64,000 nucleotides of DNA, taken from contig NZ_CP108394.1 in assembly GCF_041435215.1 (NCBI RefSeq), positions 6,014,001 through 6,078,000 of the forward strand, written 5' to 3'. The position numbers and the translations under genes were made by a program. Of the stretch, positions 15,100-23,357 are shown one piece after another. Source of the DNA: Streptomyces sp. NBC_01314 (lineage in GTDB: Bacteria > Actinomycetota > Actinomycetes > Streptomycetales > Streptomycetaceae). The notes under the pieces are model-generated. The model did not search any database. It was not told where the DNA came from and saw only the letters and a program-made list of their open reading frames with translations. Each line of letters opens with the position of its first letter. Positions within the stretch are counted from its first letter, which is position 1.

Positions 15100-15717
15100 A
15101 TGAGTGAGACCGGCCTGCGGGAGCGTAAGAAGCGGCGGATGTACGAGACCGTGTCGGAGGTCGCGATCCGGCTGTTTCTCGAGAAGGGGTTCGACGCGGT
15201 GTCCGTGGCCGAGGTGGCCGCGGCGGCGGAGATCTCGAAGCCGACGCTCTTCCGGTACTTCCCGGCGAAGGAGGACCTCGTGCTGCACCGGATCGCCGAT
15301 CACGAGGACGAGACCGCGCGCGTGGTCGCGGGGCGGGCCGAGGGGGAGTCGGTGGTGGGGGCGGTGCGGGCGCACTTTCTGGCGGGGCTGGCCCGGCGGG
15401 ACCCGGTGACCGGGCTGAACGACCACCCGCAGGTGCTCGCGTTCCACCGGCTGCTCTACGGCACGCCGTCGCTGGTCGCGCGGGCCTACGGCCATCTGGA
15501 GCGCGCCGAGGCCACGCTCGCCGAGGTGCTCGGGGGCGGGCTCGACGCGCGGGTCGCCGCCGGTCAGATCGTGGCCGTACGGCGGGTGCTCGCGGAGGAG
15601 AACCGGCGGCGGGTCGAGCGGGGGGAGCCGGTGGAGGTGGTCGAGCGGGACGCCGTAGCCGCCGCTGAGAGGGTGTTCGGGCGGCTGGAGGGGGCACTTC
15701 CGCTTGGGGTGGGCTGA
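15100..15717 (+). CDS. TetR-family regulator
   Basis: A 205-residue TetR repressor. The HTH (about 10-55) is 'VSEVAIRLFLEKGFDAVSVA' and 'ISKPTLFRYFPAKEDLV'. The C-terminal ligand domain is Arg/Glu-rich, with 'LNDHPQVLAFHRLLYGTPSL'. It starts 31 bp after the kinase-like gene; TAGGCT ends 7 nt before the ATG, so it may have its own leaderless promoter. The target is unknown; the divergent or downstream neighbour helR is a possibility but no operator was identified. Confidence 0.87.
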   Translation: MSETGLRERKKRRMYETVSEVAIRLFLEKGFDAVSVAEVAAAAEISKPTLFRYFPAKEDLVLHRIADHEDETARVVAGRAEGESVVGAVRAHFLAGLARRDPVTGLNDHPQVLAFHRLLYGTPSLVARAYGHLERAEATLAEVLGGGLDARVAAGQIVAVRRVLAEENRRRVERGEPVEVVERDAVAAAERVFGRLEGALPLGVG

Positions 15718-15825
15718 GGGGGCTCGGGTTCGGGTCCGGGTGGTCTGGGGGCGGTTCTGGGTTCGGGTTGGCCTGAGCGGGCGGGTTGCGTGGCGCACTC
15801 TCGATGCTTGAGGCTCGGTAAAGAA

Positions 15826-15855
15826 TTTAACTCGGTTTCTTTATTTCGGTACGCT
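15826..15855 (+). promoter_or_regulatory. Likely promoter of helR
   Basis: TTTAAC, an 18-base AT-rich spacer and TACGCT, which ends 7 nt before the ATG. I looked for a rifamycin-associated element (an inverted repeat reported upstream of some helR genes) and saw none here. Confidence 0.45.
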
Positions 15856-15862
15856 CGGCGGA

Positions 15863-18079
15863 ATGACGCCTCCCGAACCTCCCGTCGACCCCGCCCTTCG
15901 GCATGCCCTCACCCGCGAGCGGGCGTATCACGACACCTGCCGCGCGGCCCTCGCCGCCATGGTCGAGGGGGCGGGGGAGCAGGTCGTCGTCGGGGAGGAC
16001 GTCTCCGCGTCGGGGGCCGACGCCGAGGTGCTCGGGTATCGGCTGCGCAGTCGTGCCAAGGAGATGCGTGAGCTGCCGGAGGGGCCGTTGTTCTTCGGGC
16101 GCCTCGACTTCGCCGCGCACGCCACGAGCGACCACGCCGGACAGAGCTATCACGTCGGTCGGTTGCGGATCAGTGAGGATCCGGCCGTGCCGCCCCTCGT
16201 CGTGGACTGGCGGGCGCCGGTGTCGCGGGCCTTCTACCAGGCGAGTTCCCGTGATCCCCGAGGTGTGGCCGTCCGACGTCGCTTCGGGTGGGCGCAGGGC
16301 GGTCGAGGGGACTCGGCCGACCTCACGGGGCTGGAGGACGAGCACCTGGACCGCCGGGGCGTCGCGAACGACCGGGGCCGCGCCTCACCGGGCGACCTGG
16401 GCAGCCCGGGAGGCTCGGGCAGCCCAGGAGGCCCGGGAGGTCCAGGCAGCCCGGGAGGCGCAGGAGGCCCGGGAGGCCTTCTCGCCGTCGAGATCGAGCG
16501 GCCCCGTCTCGGTCCCATGCGGGACATCGCCGCCACCATCCAGCCGGAGCAGGACGACCTGGTGCGGGCGGATCTCGGCACCTCCGTCTGCGTGCAGGGC
16601 GCCCCGGGCACCGGCAAGACGGCCGTCGGGCTGCACCGCGCCGCGTACCTCCTCTACACGTACCCGCAGCGCATCCGCCGCGGCGGACTGCTGATCCTCG
16701 GGCCGAACCGCACCTTCCTCTCCTACATCGCGGAGGTCCTGCCGGCGCTGGGCGAGACGGGCGTACGCCAGTCGACGGTCACGGACGAGATCGCCCGGCA
16801 CCCGGTCACGGCGGAGGACGACGAGCGGGCGGCGGTCGTGAAGCACGACGCCCGGATGGCGGGGGTGCTCCGCCGGGCCCTGTACGCCGGTGTCGCGGGC
16901 GGCGGCGGGCCCGGAGAGCGGTTCGACTCCCTGGTCCTGTCCGAGGGTTCGTACCGCTGGCGGGTGTCCGGAGACGAACTGCGACGGATCGTGGCGGACG
17001 TGCGGGCGGAGGAGCTGCCCTACGACATCGGTCGTGAACGTGTCCGGGCGCGGGTCGTGCGGCTGCTGCAGATGCAGGCGGAGCGGCGGGCCGGGCCGCG
17101 CCCGAACGCGTGGGTGTACCGGATCTCGCGCTCGCGGCCGGTCGGCGTGTACGTCGAAGCCGTATGGCCGAAGGCGCGGCCGGAGGAGGTGGTGGCGCGG
17201 CTGCTCGGGGACCCGGACGCGCTCGCCGACGCGGCGGAGGGGCTGCTCGACGCGGACGAGCGGAAGGCCGTCTCCTGGACGAAGCCCCCGCGCACGTGGC
17301 GGTCGGCGCGCTGGTCGGCCGCCGATCTCGTCCTCCTCGACGAGGTCGCGGGGCTCCTCGCCCACCCCGACGGTTACGGCCATGTCGTCGTCGACGAGGC
17401 CCAGGACCTCTCTCCGATGGAGTGCCGCGCGATCGCCCGCCGAGCCGCCTACGGCTCGGTGACCGTCCTGGGTGACCTGGCCCAGGGGACGACCCCCTGG
17501 GCGGCCCCCGACTGGCCCCGACTCCTCGCCCACCTGGGCAAGCCGGACGCCCACGTCATCCCCCTCACCACCGGATTCAGGGTGCCGCAGGCCGTCGTAG
17601 GGCTGGCGAACGGGCTGCTGGGGCGCCTGGGGGTGGACGTGCCCGCCGCTCGGTCCCTGCGGAGGGACGGGGAGCTGCGGATCAGGAGGGTCGACGGGGT
17701 GGAGGCGGGGGGTGCGGAGGCCGGGGGTGAGGACGCGGGAGGCGCGGGTGCCGTCGTCGAGACCGTCGCCGCCGTGCGGGACGCGCTCGCTCGTGAGGGG
17801 TCCATCGGGGTCATCACGGCCGATGGACCGGATGTCGTACGCCTGCGGGAGGCCCTCGGCGAGGCGGGGGTCGCGACGGGCGGTACAGGTGAACTCGGCG
17901 CGCGCGTCACCGTGTTGGGCGCCGGAGAGGCGAAGGGACTTGAGTACGACCACGTCGTGGTCGTCGAGCCGGCCGCGATCGTGGCCGCGGAGGGGCGGGG
18001 GCTGCACCGGCTGTACGTCGTGCTCACGCGCGCGGTGTCGCGGCTCGACGTGGTGCACGCGCGTGCCCTGCCGTGGTGA
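15863..18079 (+). CDS. helR: HelR/HelD-type RNA polymerase-associated helicase
   Basis: A 738-residue UvrD-like ATPase of the HelD/HelR group, which pushes into RNA polymerase, recycles stalled complexes and, for HelR, displaces rifamycins. An N-terminal arm (1-80) precedes 'LVVDWRAPVSRAFYQA'. Walker A is GAPGTGKTAVGLHRAAYLLY (about 250) and Walker B 'VVVDEAQDLSPMECRAI'; late motifs are 'GLEYDHVVVVEP' and 'RLYVVLTRA'. Unusual: residues about 173-206 are a collagen-like run of G-x-x triplets (SPGG, GPGG), and 612-630 is Ala/Gly/Glu-rich. Both look like inserted low-complexity loops. Whether it gives rifamycin tolerance is unknown. Confidence 0.85.
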   Translation: MTPPEPPVDPALRHALTRERAYHDTCRAALAAMVEGAGEQVVVGEDVSASGADAEVLGYRLRSRAKEMRELPEGPLFFGRLDFAAHATSDHAGQSYHVGRLRISEDPAVPPLVVDWRAPVSRAFYQASSRDPRGVAVRRRFGWAQGGRGDSADLTGLEDEHLDRRGVANDRGRASPGDLGSPGGSGSPGGPGGPGSPGGAGGPGGLLAVEIERPRLGPMRDIAATIQPEQDDLVRADLGTSVCVQGAPGTGKTAVGLHRAAYLLYTYPQRIRRGGLLILGPNRTFLSYIAEVLPALGETGVRQSTVTDEIARHPVTAEDDERAAVVKHDARMAGVLRRALYAGVAGGGGPGERFDSLVLSEGSYRWRVSGDELRRIVADVRAEELPYDIGRERVRARVVRLLQMQAERRAGPRPNAWVYRISRSRPVGVYVEAVWPKARPEEVVARLLGDPDALADAAEGLLDADERKAVSWTKPPRTWRSARWSAADLVLLDEVAGLLAHPDGYGHVVVDEAQDLSPMECRAIARRAAYGSVTVLGDLAQGTTPWAAPDWPRLLAHLGKPDAHVIPLTTGFRVPQAVVGLANGLLGRLGVDVPAARSLRRDGELRIRRVDGVEAGGAEAGGEDAGGAGAVVETVAAVRDALAREGSIGVITADGPDVVRLREALGEAGVATGGTGELGARVTVLGAGEAKGLEYDHVVVVEPAAIVAAEGRGLHRLYVVLTRAVSRLDVVHARALPW

Positions 18080-18431
18080 GCGACCGGGCGGGCGCGGCAC
18101 GGGCGCCGACGGTGCCCCGTATTCCGGGTGTCGCCGCGATGACTCGTGCTGTGGGTACCGTCGGATGACTGACTCGTGCCGCACGTGTCGCGACAGGCTG
18201 TGTCAGGTGACGCGACAGGCTGGGTCACGGAAACCGTGTTACCGGAAGGCGGCGGAGTCATGACGGTGCCGGCACCTTGATGATCGGGGCCGTGGCTACG
18301 GTGAGCGGTGCCGGTGAGCGGCGCGCACGCGAGCCCGATCTCCCTCCCCCCAGGGGGCTCGCGCGCCGCTCACCGGTTGTTTTCGAGGTTTCGCGTGCCT
18401 GCCTCCGCGCGCCCCTCCACCCACCGACCGC
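18080..18431 (+). other. Intergenic stretch downstream of helR
   Basis: No gene was seen. It contains the strong bidirectional terminator described separately, and GC-rich sequence without other structure that I could recognise. Confidence 0.5.
18311..18376. terminator. Bidirectional terminator between helR and the DDN-hemerythrin gene
   Basis: CCGGTGAGCGGCGCGC plus GCGAGCCC on the left pair with GGGCTCGC and GCGCCGCTCACCGG on the right, around an about 18-base pyrimidine-rich loop. It separates two convergent genes. Confidence 0.75.
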
Positions 18432-19325
18432 TCAGGATGTCGTCGGCACCGTCACGGCGTCGAGCGCGGGGATCAACTGCTCCTCCTCGTAGGTGAGATG
18501 GGCTTCGAGTTCATCGATGAGGCGCTCCACCTCGGGGAGTACGGCGTCGGGGCGTACGGCGTCGGGGCGTGCGGCGTCGGGGTCGGCGTTCTCGGCCGTC
18601 ACGACCCGGCGCAGTTGCTCGGCGAGGGCGGCGATCCGCTCGTGCTCCTCGTGAAGGCGGGTGAGCGCCGGGGCCAGCTCCGGGTGGCGGTCGGAGAGGT
18701 AGGGGAAGAGGCCGATGTCCTCGCCGGTGTGGTGGTTGTGGAGACCCTGGCAGAACGTGAGGCAGTTGACGCGGAGCTGGGCGCCGAGCCCGGCCCGGCC
18801 GTTGCTCGCGATCAACTCCTCTTTGATCAAAGCGAGTTCGCGGCGAAAGGCGTCATGGACGACCTTGATGGCCTCGCCCATGGAGCCGGCGTTGATGTTC
18901 GGAGGACCGGCCACGGGGACCTCGCGCAGGGCGACGACCGGGATCGTACGGTCCGTCTTCGCCTGGTACTCGGCCCATCCCGGCTCGGCCTCGACCGCCC
19001 GCGCGAACGCCAGGTCCCGCTCCTCGCCGGCCAGTACGACGGCCTCGGCCTCGTAGGTGAACGCCCCTGTCTCCACGGTGACATGGGGCTCGGCGGTGAT
19101 GTTCCGGTACCAGTCGGGGTGCTTGGGCGATCCTCCGGCCGACGCGATGACCAGGATCGTGCCGTCGCCGTCGGGGAGGTAGCCGAGGGGAGTGGTGTGC
19201 CGGTTGCCGCTGCGGGTGCCGGTGGTGGTCAGGAGGATCAGACGGGCGCCCTCGAAATAGCCGCCGACCTCGCCGTGATGGGTGCGGAACTCATCGATGA
19301 CCTGCTGGTTGAAGGGGTTGGGCAT
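18432..19325 (-). CDS. DDN-type nitroreductase fused to a hemerythrin domain
   Basis: A 297-residue two-domain protein. Residues 1-140 are a deazaflavin (F420)-dependent nitroreductase-like split barrel: 'LILLTTTGTRSGNRHTTPLG' and 'PDWYRNITAEPHVTVE' are the family hallmarks. Residues about 155-290 are a hemerythrin HHE domain with 'VVHDAFRRELALIKEE', 'HNHHTGEDIGLFP', 'LHEEHERI' and 'HLTYEEEQLIPAL', giving the His/Glu ligands for a di-iron site. A redox enzyme that couples F420H2 with oxygen or nitric-oxide sensing is possible. The linker near 240-255 holds small pentapeptide repeats (DAxRP). ATG 19325 follows GGAAAGCAGAG. Confidence 0.87.
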   Translation of the reverse strand: MPNPFNQQVIDEFRTHHGEVGGYFEGARLILLTTTGTRSGNRHTTPLGYLPDGDGTILVIASAGGSPKHPDWYRNITAEPHVTVETGAFTYEAEAVVLAGEERDLAFARAVEAEPGWAEYQAKTDRTIPVVALREVPVAGPPNINAGSMGEAIKVVHDAFRRELALIKEELIASNGRAGLGAQLRVNCLTFCQGLHNHHTGEDIGLFPYLSDRHPELAPALTRLHEEHERIAALAEQLRRVVTAENADPDAARPDAVRPDAVLPEVERLIDELEAHLTYEEEQLIPALDAVTVPTTS

Positions 19326-19419
19326 TCTCTGCTTTCCATGGATGGCGACAACGGGTGTCGCGGAATTGGGGCAGGGGTGATTGCCGCAGGGCGCGCGTCG
19401 GTAAGTGGCCGCTGGCATG

Positions 19420-19508
19420 CATGCCGTTGGAATGCATACCGGTGGAATGCGAGCCGACGGGATGCATGTCGACGGGATGCGTGGCGACAGAGGTGCGTCG
19501 ACGGAATG
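19420..19508. repeat. 15-bp minisatellite upstream of the DDN-hemerythrin gene
   Basis: Units: GCATGCCGTTGGAAT, GCATACCGGTGGAAT, GCGAGCCGACGGGAT, GCATGTCGACGGGAT, then two degenerate units of 16 and 13 bp. Because the unit is a multiple of 3, one plus-strand frame reads MHAVG, MHTGG, MRADG, MHVDG. The minus frame that continues into the DDN gene also stays open. Confidence 0.8.
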
Positions 19509-19782
19509 CGTGGTGGAGGTTTCGCGGCGGGGCGCGGTGCCGTACGGCACGGCTCCGCGCGTTGCGTCACCACGTGGCGCGCGTTGCGGTGTGAGAGTTC
19601 GGTGCGCGGTACTTCAGCAGGCGGACCCCTGGCCCGCCCCGGCCTCACTCGGAGGCCGGGCAACCAATCCGCTCACGGCTCAAGGCCGACCCGGCAGTCA
19701 TACGCCAACGATAAGGGGAGGGGGTGAGGGCGGGCAATGTGTATTCGGCCTGAAGTCAGGCGCATTCGGGAGGTCGGAAAGT

Positions 19783-19829
19783 GCTCAGAATCGGACAGCG
19801 CTCAGAATCGGACAGTGCCCAGAATAGGA
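19783..19829. repeat. 17-bp tandem repeat
   Basis: GCTCAGAATCGGACAGC and GCTCAGAATCGGACAGT stand side by side, followed by a third partial copy GCCCAGAATAGGA. It lies just downstream of the DinB gene end. Confidence 0.75.
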
Positions 19830-19851
19830 ACGACCTCTCGATCGGCCCGAG

Positions 19852-20451
19852 TCACGCCTTTCGTTCGGCCTCCTTGGCCGCGTCTTCCAGTCGGCCGCGA
19901 TAGTCCTCCCACCACGCCGGGTCGCTCGACGGGATGCTCGTGTTGCCCTCGTTCATGCCGACCGCGCCGTCGAGGAGTTCCCGGAGGATGTCGGCGTGCC
20001 CGGCGTGCCGGTGGGTGTCGGCGATCACGCGGACGACGGCGTGGTGCAGCGTCACCTCGTCCTTGCCGTCGGGCCACCACGGCACCCGGCCGACGGTGTC
20101 CAGCGCCAGCGCGTCGAGGGTCGCGTCCGCGTGGGCCCAGGCCCGGCGGTAGAGGCCCACGATGTCCTCGCGGGACTCGTCGGCTGTGGCCCACATGTCC
20201 CCGTTGGGCTCGGCGTCGCTGTCGAGCCAGGGCAGCGGTTCGCCCGACGGGCGCCCGAAGGTGTCGCCGAGGTAGCCCAGTTCGACACCGGCCGCGTGCT
20301 TCACCAGCCCCAGGAGGTTGGTGCCGGTCGGGGTCAGCGGGCGGCGGGCGTCGTACTCCGACAGCCCTTCGAGCTTCCACAACAGGGCATCGCGGGCGGA
20401 CCGCAGGTAGAAGCGGAGGTCGGCCTTGGCGTCCGGAGCGGCGGTGGTCAT
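19852..20451 (-). CDS. DinB-like (DUF664) metal-dependent protein
   Basis: A 199-residue DinB-fold four-helix protein. The His triad is at 'LLGLVKHAAGVELGYLG' (about 52) and 'ADTHRHAGHADILRELL' (about 148-152). Relatives include mycothiol-dependent enzymes; mycothiol is made in this organism (mshA is nearby). An aromatic/acidic C-terminus 'DPAWWEDYRGRLEDAAKEAE' is typical of actinobacterial members. The specific reaction is unknown. Start ATG MTTAAPDAKAD has CAGACT 6 nt upstream. Confidence 0.85.
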   Translation of the reverse strand: MTTAAPDAKADLRFYLRSARDALLWKLEGLSEYDARRPLTPTGTNLLGLVKHAAGVELGYLGDTFGRPSGEPLPWLDSDAEPNGDMWATADESREDIVGLYRRAWAHADATLDALALDTVGRVPWWPDGKDEVTLHHAVVRVIADTHRHAGHADILRELLDGAVGMNEGNTSIPSSDPAWWEDYRGRLEDAAKEAERKA

Positions 20452-20666
20452 GAGGCAAGTCTGCCGCTCACACGATCTTTGTCCACCGCCTCGCGCGAAC
20501 GCCGGAGATGTGAGCCGGTCAGTGGGCTCAAGGCCATGGACGCGTTCTTACCGTTCCTGATCTCGGCGGGCGGCTTCGCCGAGGCCACGCCGCTGAGCCG
20601 GTGCCGCGCGCCGGGCCTTGCCGCCGGACAGCTCGTTCGGCCCGCCCGAAGTCCGGACGCTGATCC

Positions 20667-20997
20667 GTGGACACCGTGCCGCTGATCGTGGGAGGCGTCG
20701 TCGAGCTGGGCGTCATCGTCCTCCTGGCGGATCGGATGCCGCTGGCGATGGAGGCCAGGGGCTGGATCCACTGGCGCAGGACCAAGATCCTGTCCTCCGT
20801 CGGCGCCGAACTGGTCCAGGACGTCGACCCCGGGGCCCAGGCCGTCAAGCGCGGGATGGAACAGGAACGCGTACGCAAGAACGTCAGGCCGGCGGAGGAC
20901 CCCGCCCTTCCAGGTGGACCTGGACCGAGGCACGGTACGCATCCGCCGCGCGGCCGACCCCGAAGGTCAGGAACCGCCCGCTCCCGCAGCCGGGTAG
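20667..20997 (+). pseudogene. DUF6191-like gene broken by a 1-nt frameshift
   Basis: From GTG 20667 the frame reads MDTVPLIVGGVVELGVIVLL, with a membrane segment, then 'GWIHWRRTK' and 'KRGMEQERVRKNVRPAEDP'. In the next frame, right after a CCCC run near 20901-20905, comes 'FQVDLDRGTVRIRRAADPEG', ending at TAG 20997. The VDLDxGTVxIR tail is typical of a small DUF6191-like actinobacterial family. Removing one C would join the parts into about 110 residues. It may be a real mutation or a sequencing error. The end overlaps the convergent GNAT gene. Confidence 0.45.
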
Positions 20998-21866
20998 GAG
21001 AACTCGTACACGGTGAAGTCGGTGAGCAGGACGTAACCGAGGCGCTTGTACAGGGCGTTGCTGGTGGGGTTGCCGGGGTCCGTGAACAGCACGACCTCCT
21101 TCGCGCCCCCGGCCGGCGCGGCGCGGCTCGCCTCGACCGTCACGGCGGCCGCGTAGCCGCGGCCCCGGAGGTGGGGCGGAGTGTAGACGGGGTCCACCCG
21201 GATCATGCCGCCGACCACCGAGGTCGAGGCCGCCATGGAGACGGGGGTGCCGTCCGGCGTCTCCCAGAACGTGAAGTGTCTGTCGGCGAAGCGAGAGTCG
21301 GCCCAGGAGCCGGCGTCGATCAGGTCGATGGAGGACTGCTCCCCGACCTCGACGCAGAACTCACGGCAGAAGCGGATGAGTTGCTCCCGGTCCTTCTCGT
21401 CCACGACGCGGCCCCGGCCCTCCGGGAACGGCTCCGGTGGGGTGAGCGTGCCGAGGCGGTAGAGATGGAGCCGTGTGGTGGGCACCGGCTCCGCACCTGT
21501 GCGCCGCTGCCATGCCCCGGCGAACGCGGTGGACGAGTCGTGGTCCCCGACGACGCCGGGGACGGGGTGATCCAGCTCGGCCAGGCGGTTGGCGAGCGCG
21601 TCGGCCTGCTCGCGGGTGACGGAGGTGATGCTCAGCGAGCCGGCCGGGGTGCGCTGGAAGAAGGCGGCGTGGACCGCGCCGTCTCGCTCCAGTCGGCCGA
21701 AAACAGGGGTCGCGGTGCCGTGTCGCGAGGCCACCCCTTCCCTTCGGTACTTCTCGGTCACCGTCAGGGGCATGGTGTGCAGGGCGGGGCGCGAGCGCAG
21801 AAAGTCCCCAGCTCGGGCGAGGAAGTCGTTGACGTCTGCGGTGAGGTGCCAGTCATTCGGACGCAT
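20967..21866 (-). CDS. GNAT-family N-acetyltransferase
   Basis: A 299-residue protein with a C-terminal GNAT domain. The acetyl-CoA loop is 'VYTPPHLRGRGYAAAVTVEA' (about 225) and 'NPTSNALYKRLGYVLLTDFT' is the last GNAT motif. The N-terminal half (1-150) looks like a degenerate second GNAT fold. Its ATG lies within the last codons of the HEAT-repeat ORF (14-bp overlap), so the two are likely coupled. The substrate is unknown. Confidence 0.85.
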   Translation of the reverse strand: MRPNDWHLTADVNDFLARAGDFLRSRPALHTMPLTVTEKYRREGVASRHGTATPVFGRLERDGAVHAAFFQRTPAGSLSITSVTREQADALANRLAELDHPVPGVVGDHDSSTAFAGAWQRRTGAEPVPTTRLHLYRLGTLTPPEPFPEGRGRVVDEKDREQLIRFCREFCVEVGEQSSIDLIDAGSWADSRFADRHFTFWETPDGTPVSMAASTSVVGGMIRVDPVYTPPHLRGRGYAAAVTVEASRAAPAGGAKEVVLFTDPGNPTSNALYKRLGYVLLTDFTVYEFSYPAAGAGGS

Positions 21867-23148
21867 GCTTCATGCTTCCCCACGCCGCCGGCGGCGCCCC
21901 GGACTTTCCAGCCAGGGCGAGCCGGCGGGAAGCCCGACGGCGACTGTTCCGCGGCGCCCGGCAGGCGTACAGCGTGGCGACGGCGCCGGGGGCGTAGGAG
22001 TCGTGCGGGACATGCGAGGCGCAGGAGACGTAGGAGGCATGCGAGATGTAGGAGACGTAGGAGACGTAGAGCGAATCACCGCCGACCATCAGGCCGTTGG
22101 GGACCAACAGGCCCAAGTAAGCGGTGTCGGAGAGGAGAGCGGCGACCTCGTCGGCGTGGGCGGCTGCCGCCGGGCCGAGGCAGGCCAGCGACTCGGCCGC
22201 CCGGAAGCGGGCTTCAGGGGCGGGATCGTCCAGTCGTGCGACGAGACGTGGCAGAAGGGCAGCGGTCGGTGAGCGCCACTGAGACAGCAGCCTGCCCGCC
22301 TGGGCCAAGGCACCGATCCGCTGTTCGCCGTCGTGATGGTCTGCCAGCAGGCCGAGCGTGAACGTGGGGGCGGGGCCGGGTATCAGACGCGCGGCCCAGA
22401 GGTGGACGCCCAGTACTCCGGTGTGCACCGAGCTGGTGTGGCGCCAGAGCTCGACGGTCGGGTCCCGGACCGCTTCGAGCATGAGATCGAGCCGGCGGAC
22501 AGGCAGGGCCGGGTCGTCCGGGGCAAGCGCGTGCACCGCCGCCAGGCGTATCTGAGCCTGTGGAGAATCGAGCAGACCATGGAGCAGGTCGAAGACCTCG
22601 GCGCTGTGCCTGCCGACCGGCGCGCGCAGGGCCGCCTTACCCAGTGCGAGGACCAGGTCGAGGCGGGTCGCCGGATCATCCTCCGCCTCCCAGCACCGCA
22701 GCAGCCCAGGCAGAACCGACTCACCGGGGCTGTCGCAGACACCGAGCACGTCGGCTGTTGCCCGCCGGATCTCCGGCTCGGGATCGTCCAGCAGGCTCAG
22801 CAGCTCGGGCAGGGCCTGTTTCCACGCCGGTGCCCAGCCGGGATCAAGGAACCGGGCTTCGATCCGAGGGGCTTCCGCCGCCGGCATCGCCACCAGTTCC
22901 AGCATCGCGCAGCGGGTCGGCACCTGAGGTGTCGAGGCCAGGCGGAGTACGAAGGGCAGTGCGGCCGAGGCGGCGGAACAGACCCAGCCACCTTGGTGGA
23001 AGAGCAGATTGAGCAGCTCGGACGAGGCGTCGTGCGCGTCGTCCGGATGCGGACCCCCGCATCGGCGGAGCAGGTCGGGTATGTCCTCGGCGGACCCGTA
23101 GTTGTGCTTCAGCCCAGCCCACTCGACCGCGTCCAGCCCCACCCACAT
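21853..23148 (-). CDS. HEAT-repeat protein with a C-terminal transporter-gene fragment
   Basis: A 431-residue ORF. Residues 1-360 are HEAT/PBS-type helical repeats, e.g. 'LPELLSLLDDPEPEIRRATA' and 'LVARLDDPAPEARFRAAESL', a scaffold for protein contacts. The C-terminus is odd: 'YLGLLVPNGLMVGGDSLYVS' closely matches 'YLGLWVPNGLIVGSDSLYVS' of the MFS gene at 27.7 kb. After it comes a run of short repeats (SYVSYISHASYVS) and an Arg-rich end. The last about 90 residues therefore look like a fused, decaying piece of a transporter gene. ATG 23148 was chosen because TAGGGT ends 7 nt before it. Confidence 0.75.
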   Translation of the reverse strand: MWVGLDAVEWAGLKHNYGSAEDIPDLLRRCGGPHPDDAHDASSELLNLLFHQGGWVCSAASAALPFVLRLASTPQVPTRCAMLELVAMPAAEAPRIEARFLDPGWAPAWKQALPELLSLLDDPEPEIRRATADVLGVCDSPGESVLPGLLRCWEAEDDPATRLDLVLALGKAALRAPVGRHSAEVFDLLHGLLDSPQAQIRLAAVHALAPDDPALPVRRLDLMLEAVRDPTVELWRHTSSVHTGVLGVHLWAARLIPGPAPTFTLGLLADHHDGEQRIGALAQAGRLLSQWRSPTAALLPRLVARLDDPAPEARFRAAESLACLGPAAAAHADEVAALLSDTAYLGLLVPNGLMVGGDSLYVSYVSYISHASYVSCASHVPHDSYAPGAVATLYACRAPRNSRRRASRRLALAGKSGAPPAAWGSMKHASE

Positions 23149-23357
23149 GCGCGCGACCCTACCGGCCGGGTCATCCACGAAGCCCGGCCGATTCCACCGT
23201 GGCATTCACGCCGGTGGCCGCTCCGTGCCGACCTGTCCCGTCTCGAACGATCTCGCCCCGAACCAGCCCTGTGACGTGCGGTGACCAGTTCGCGTGAGAC
23301 CTGACGGTGGGAAACTCGTGCGATGCGGTCCTGGACGAGTGGCTGCCGGACGCTGTC

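Larger units (their letters stand above)
19326..19851. other. Gene-free stretch with two tandem repeats
   Basis: About 525 bp between two genes on the minus strand. No convincing gene was found. It holds a 15-bp minisatellite (19420-19508) and a 17-bp repeat (19783-19829), each listed separately. Confidence 0.5.

Noticed and set aside
15718..15862. Rifamycin-associated element before helR
   Set aside because: No long inverted repeat of the reported type is visible in this short gap.
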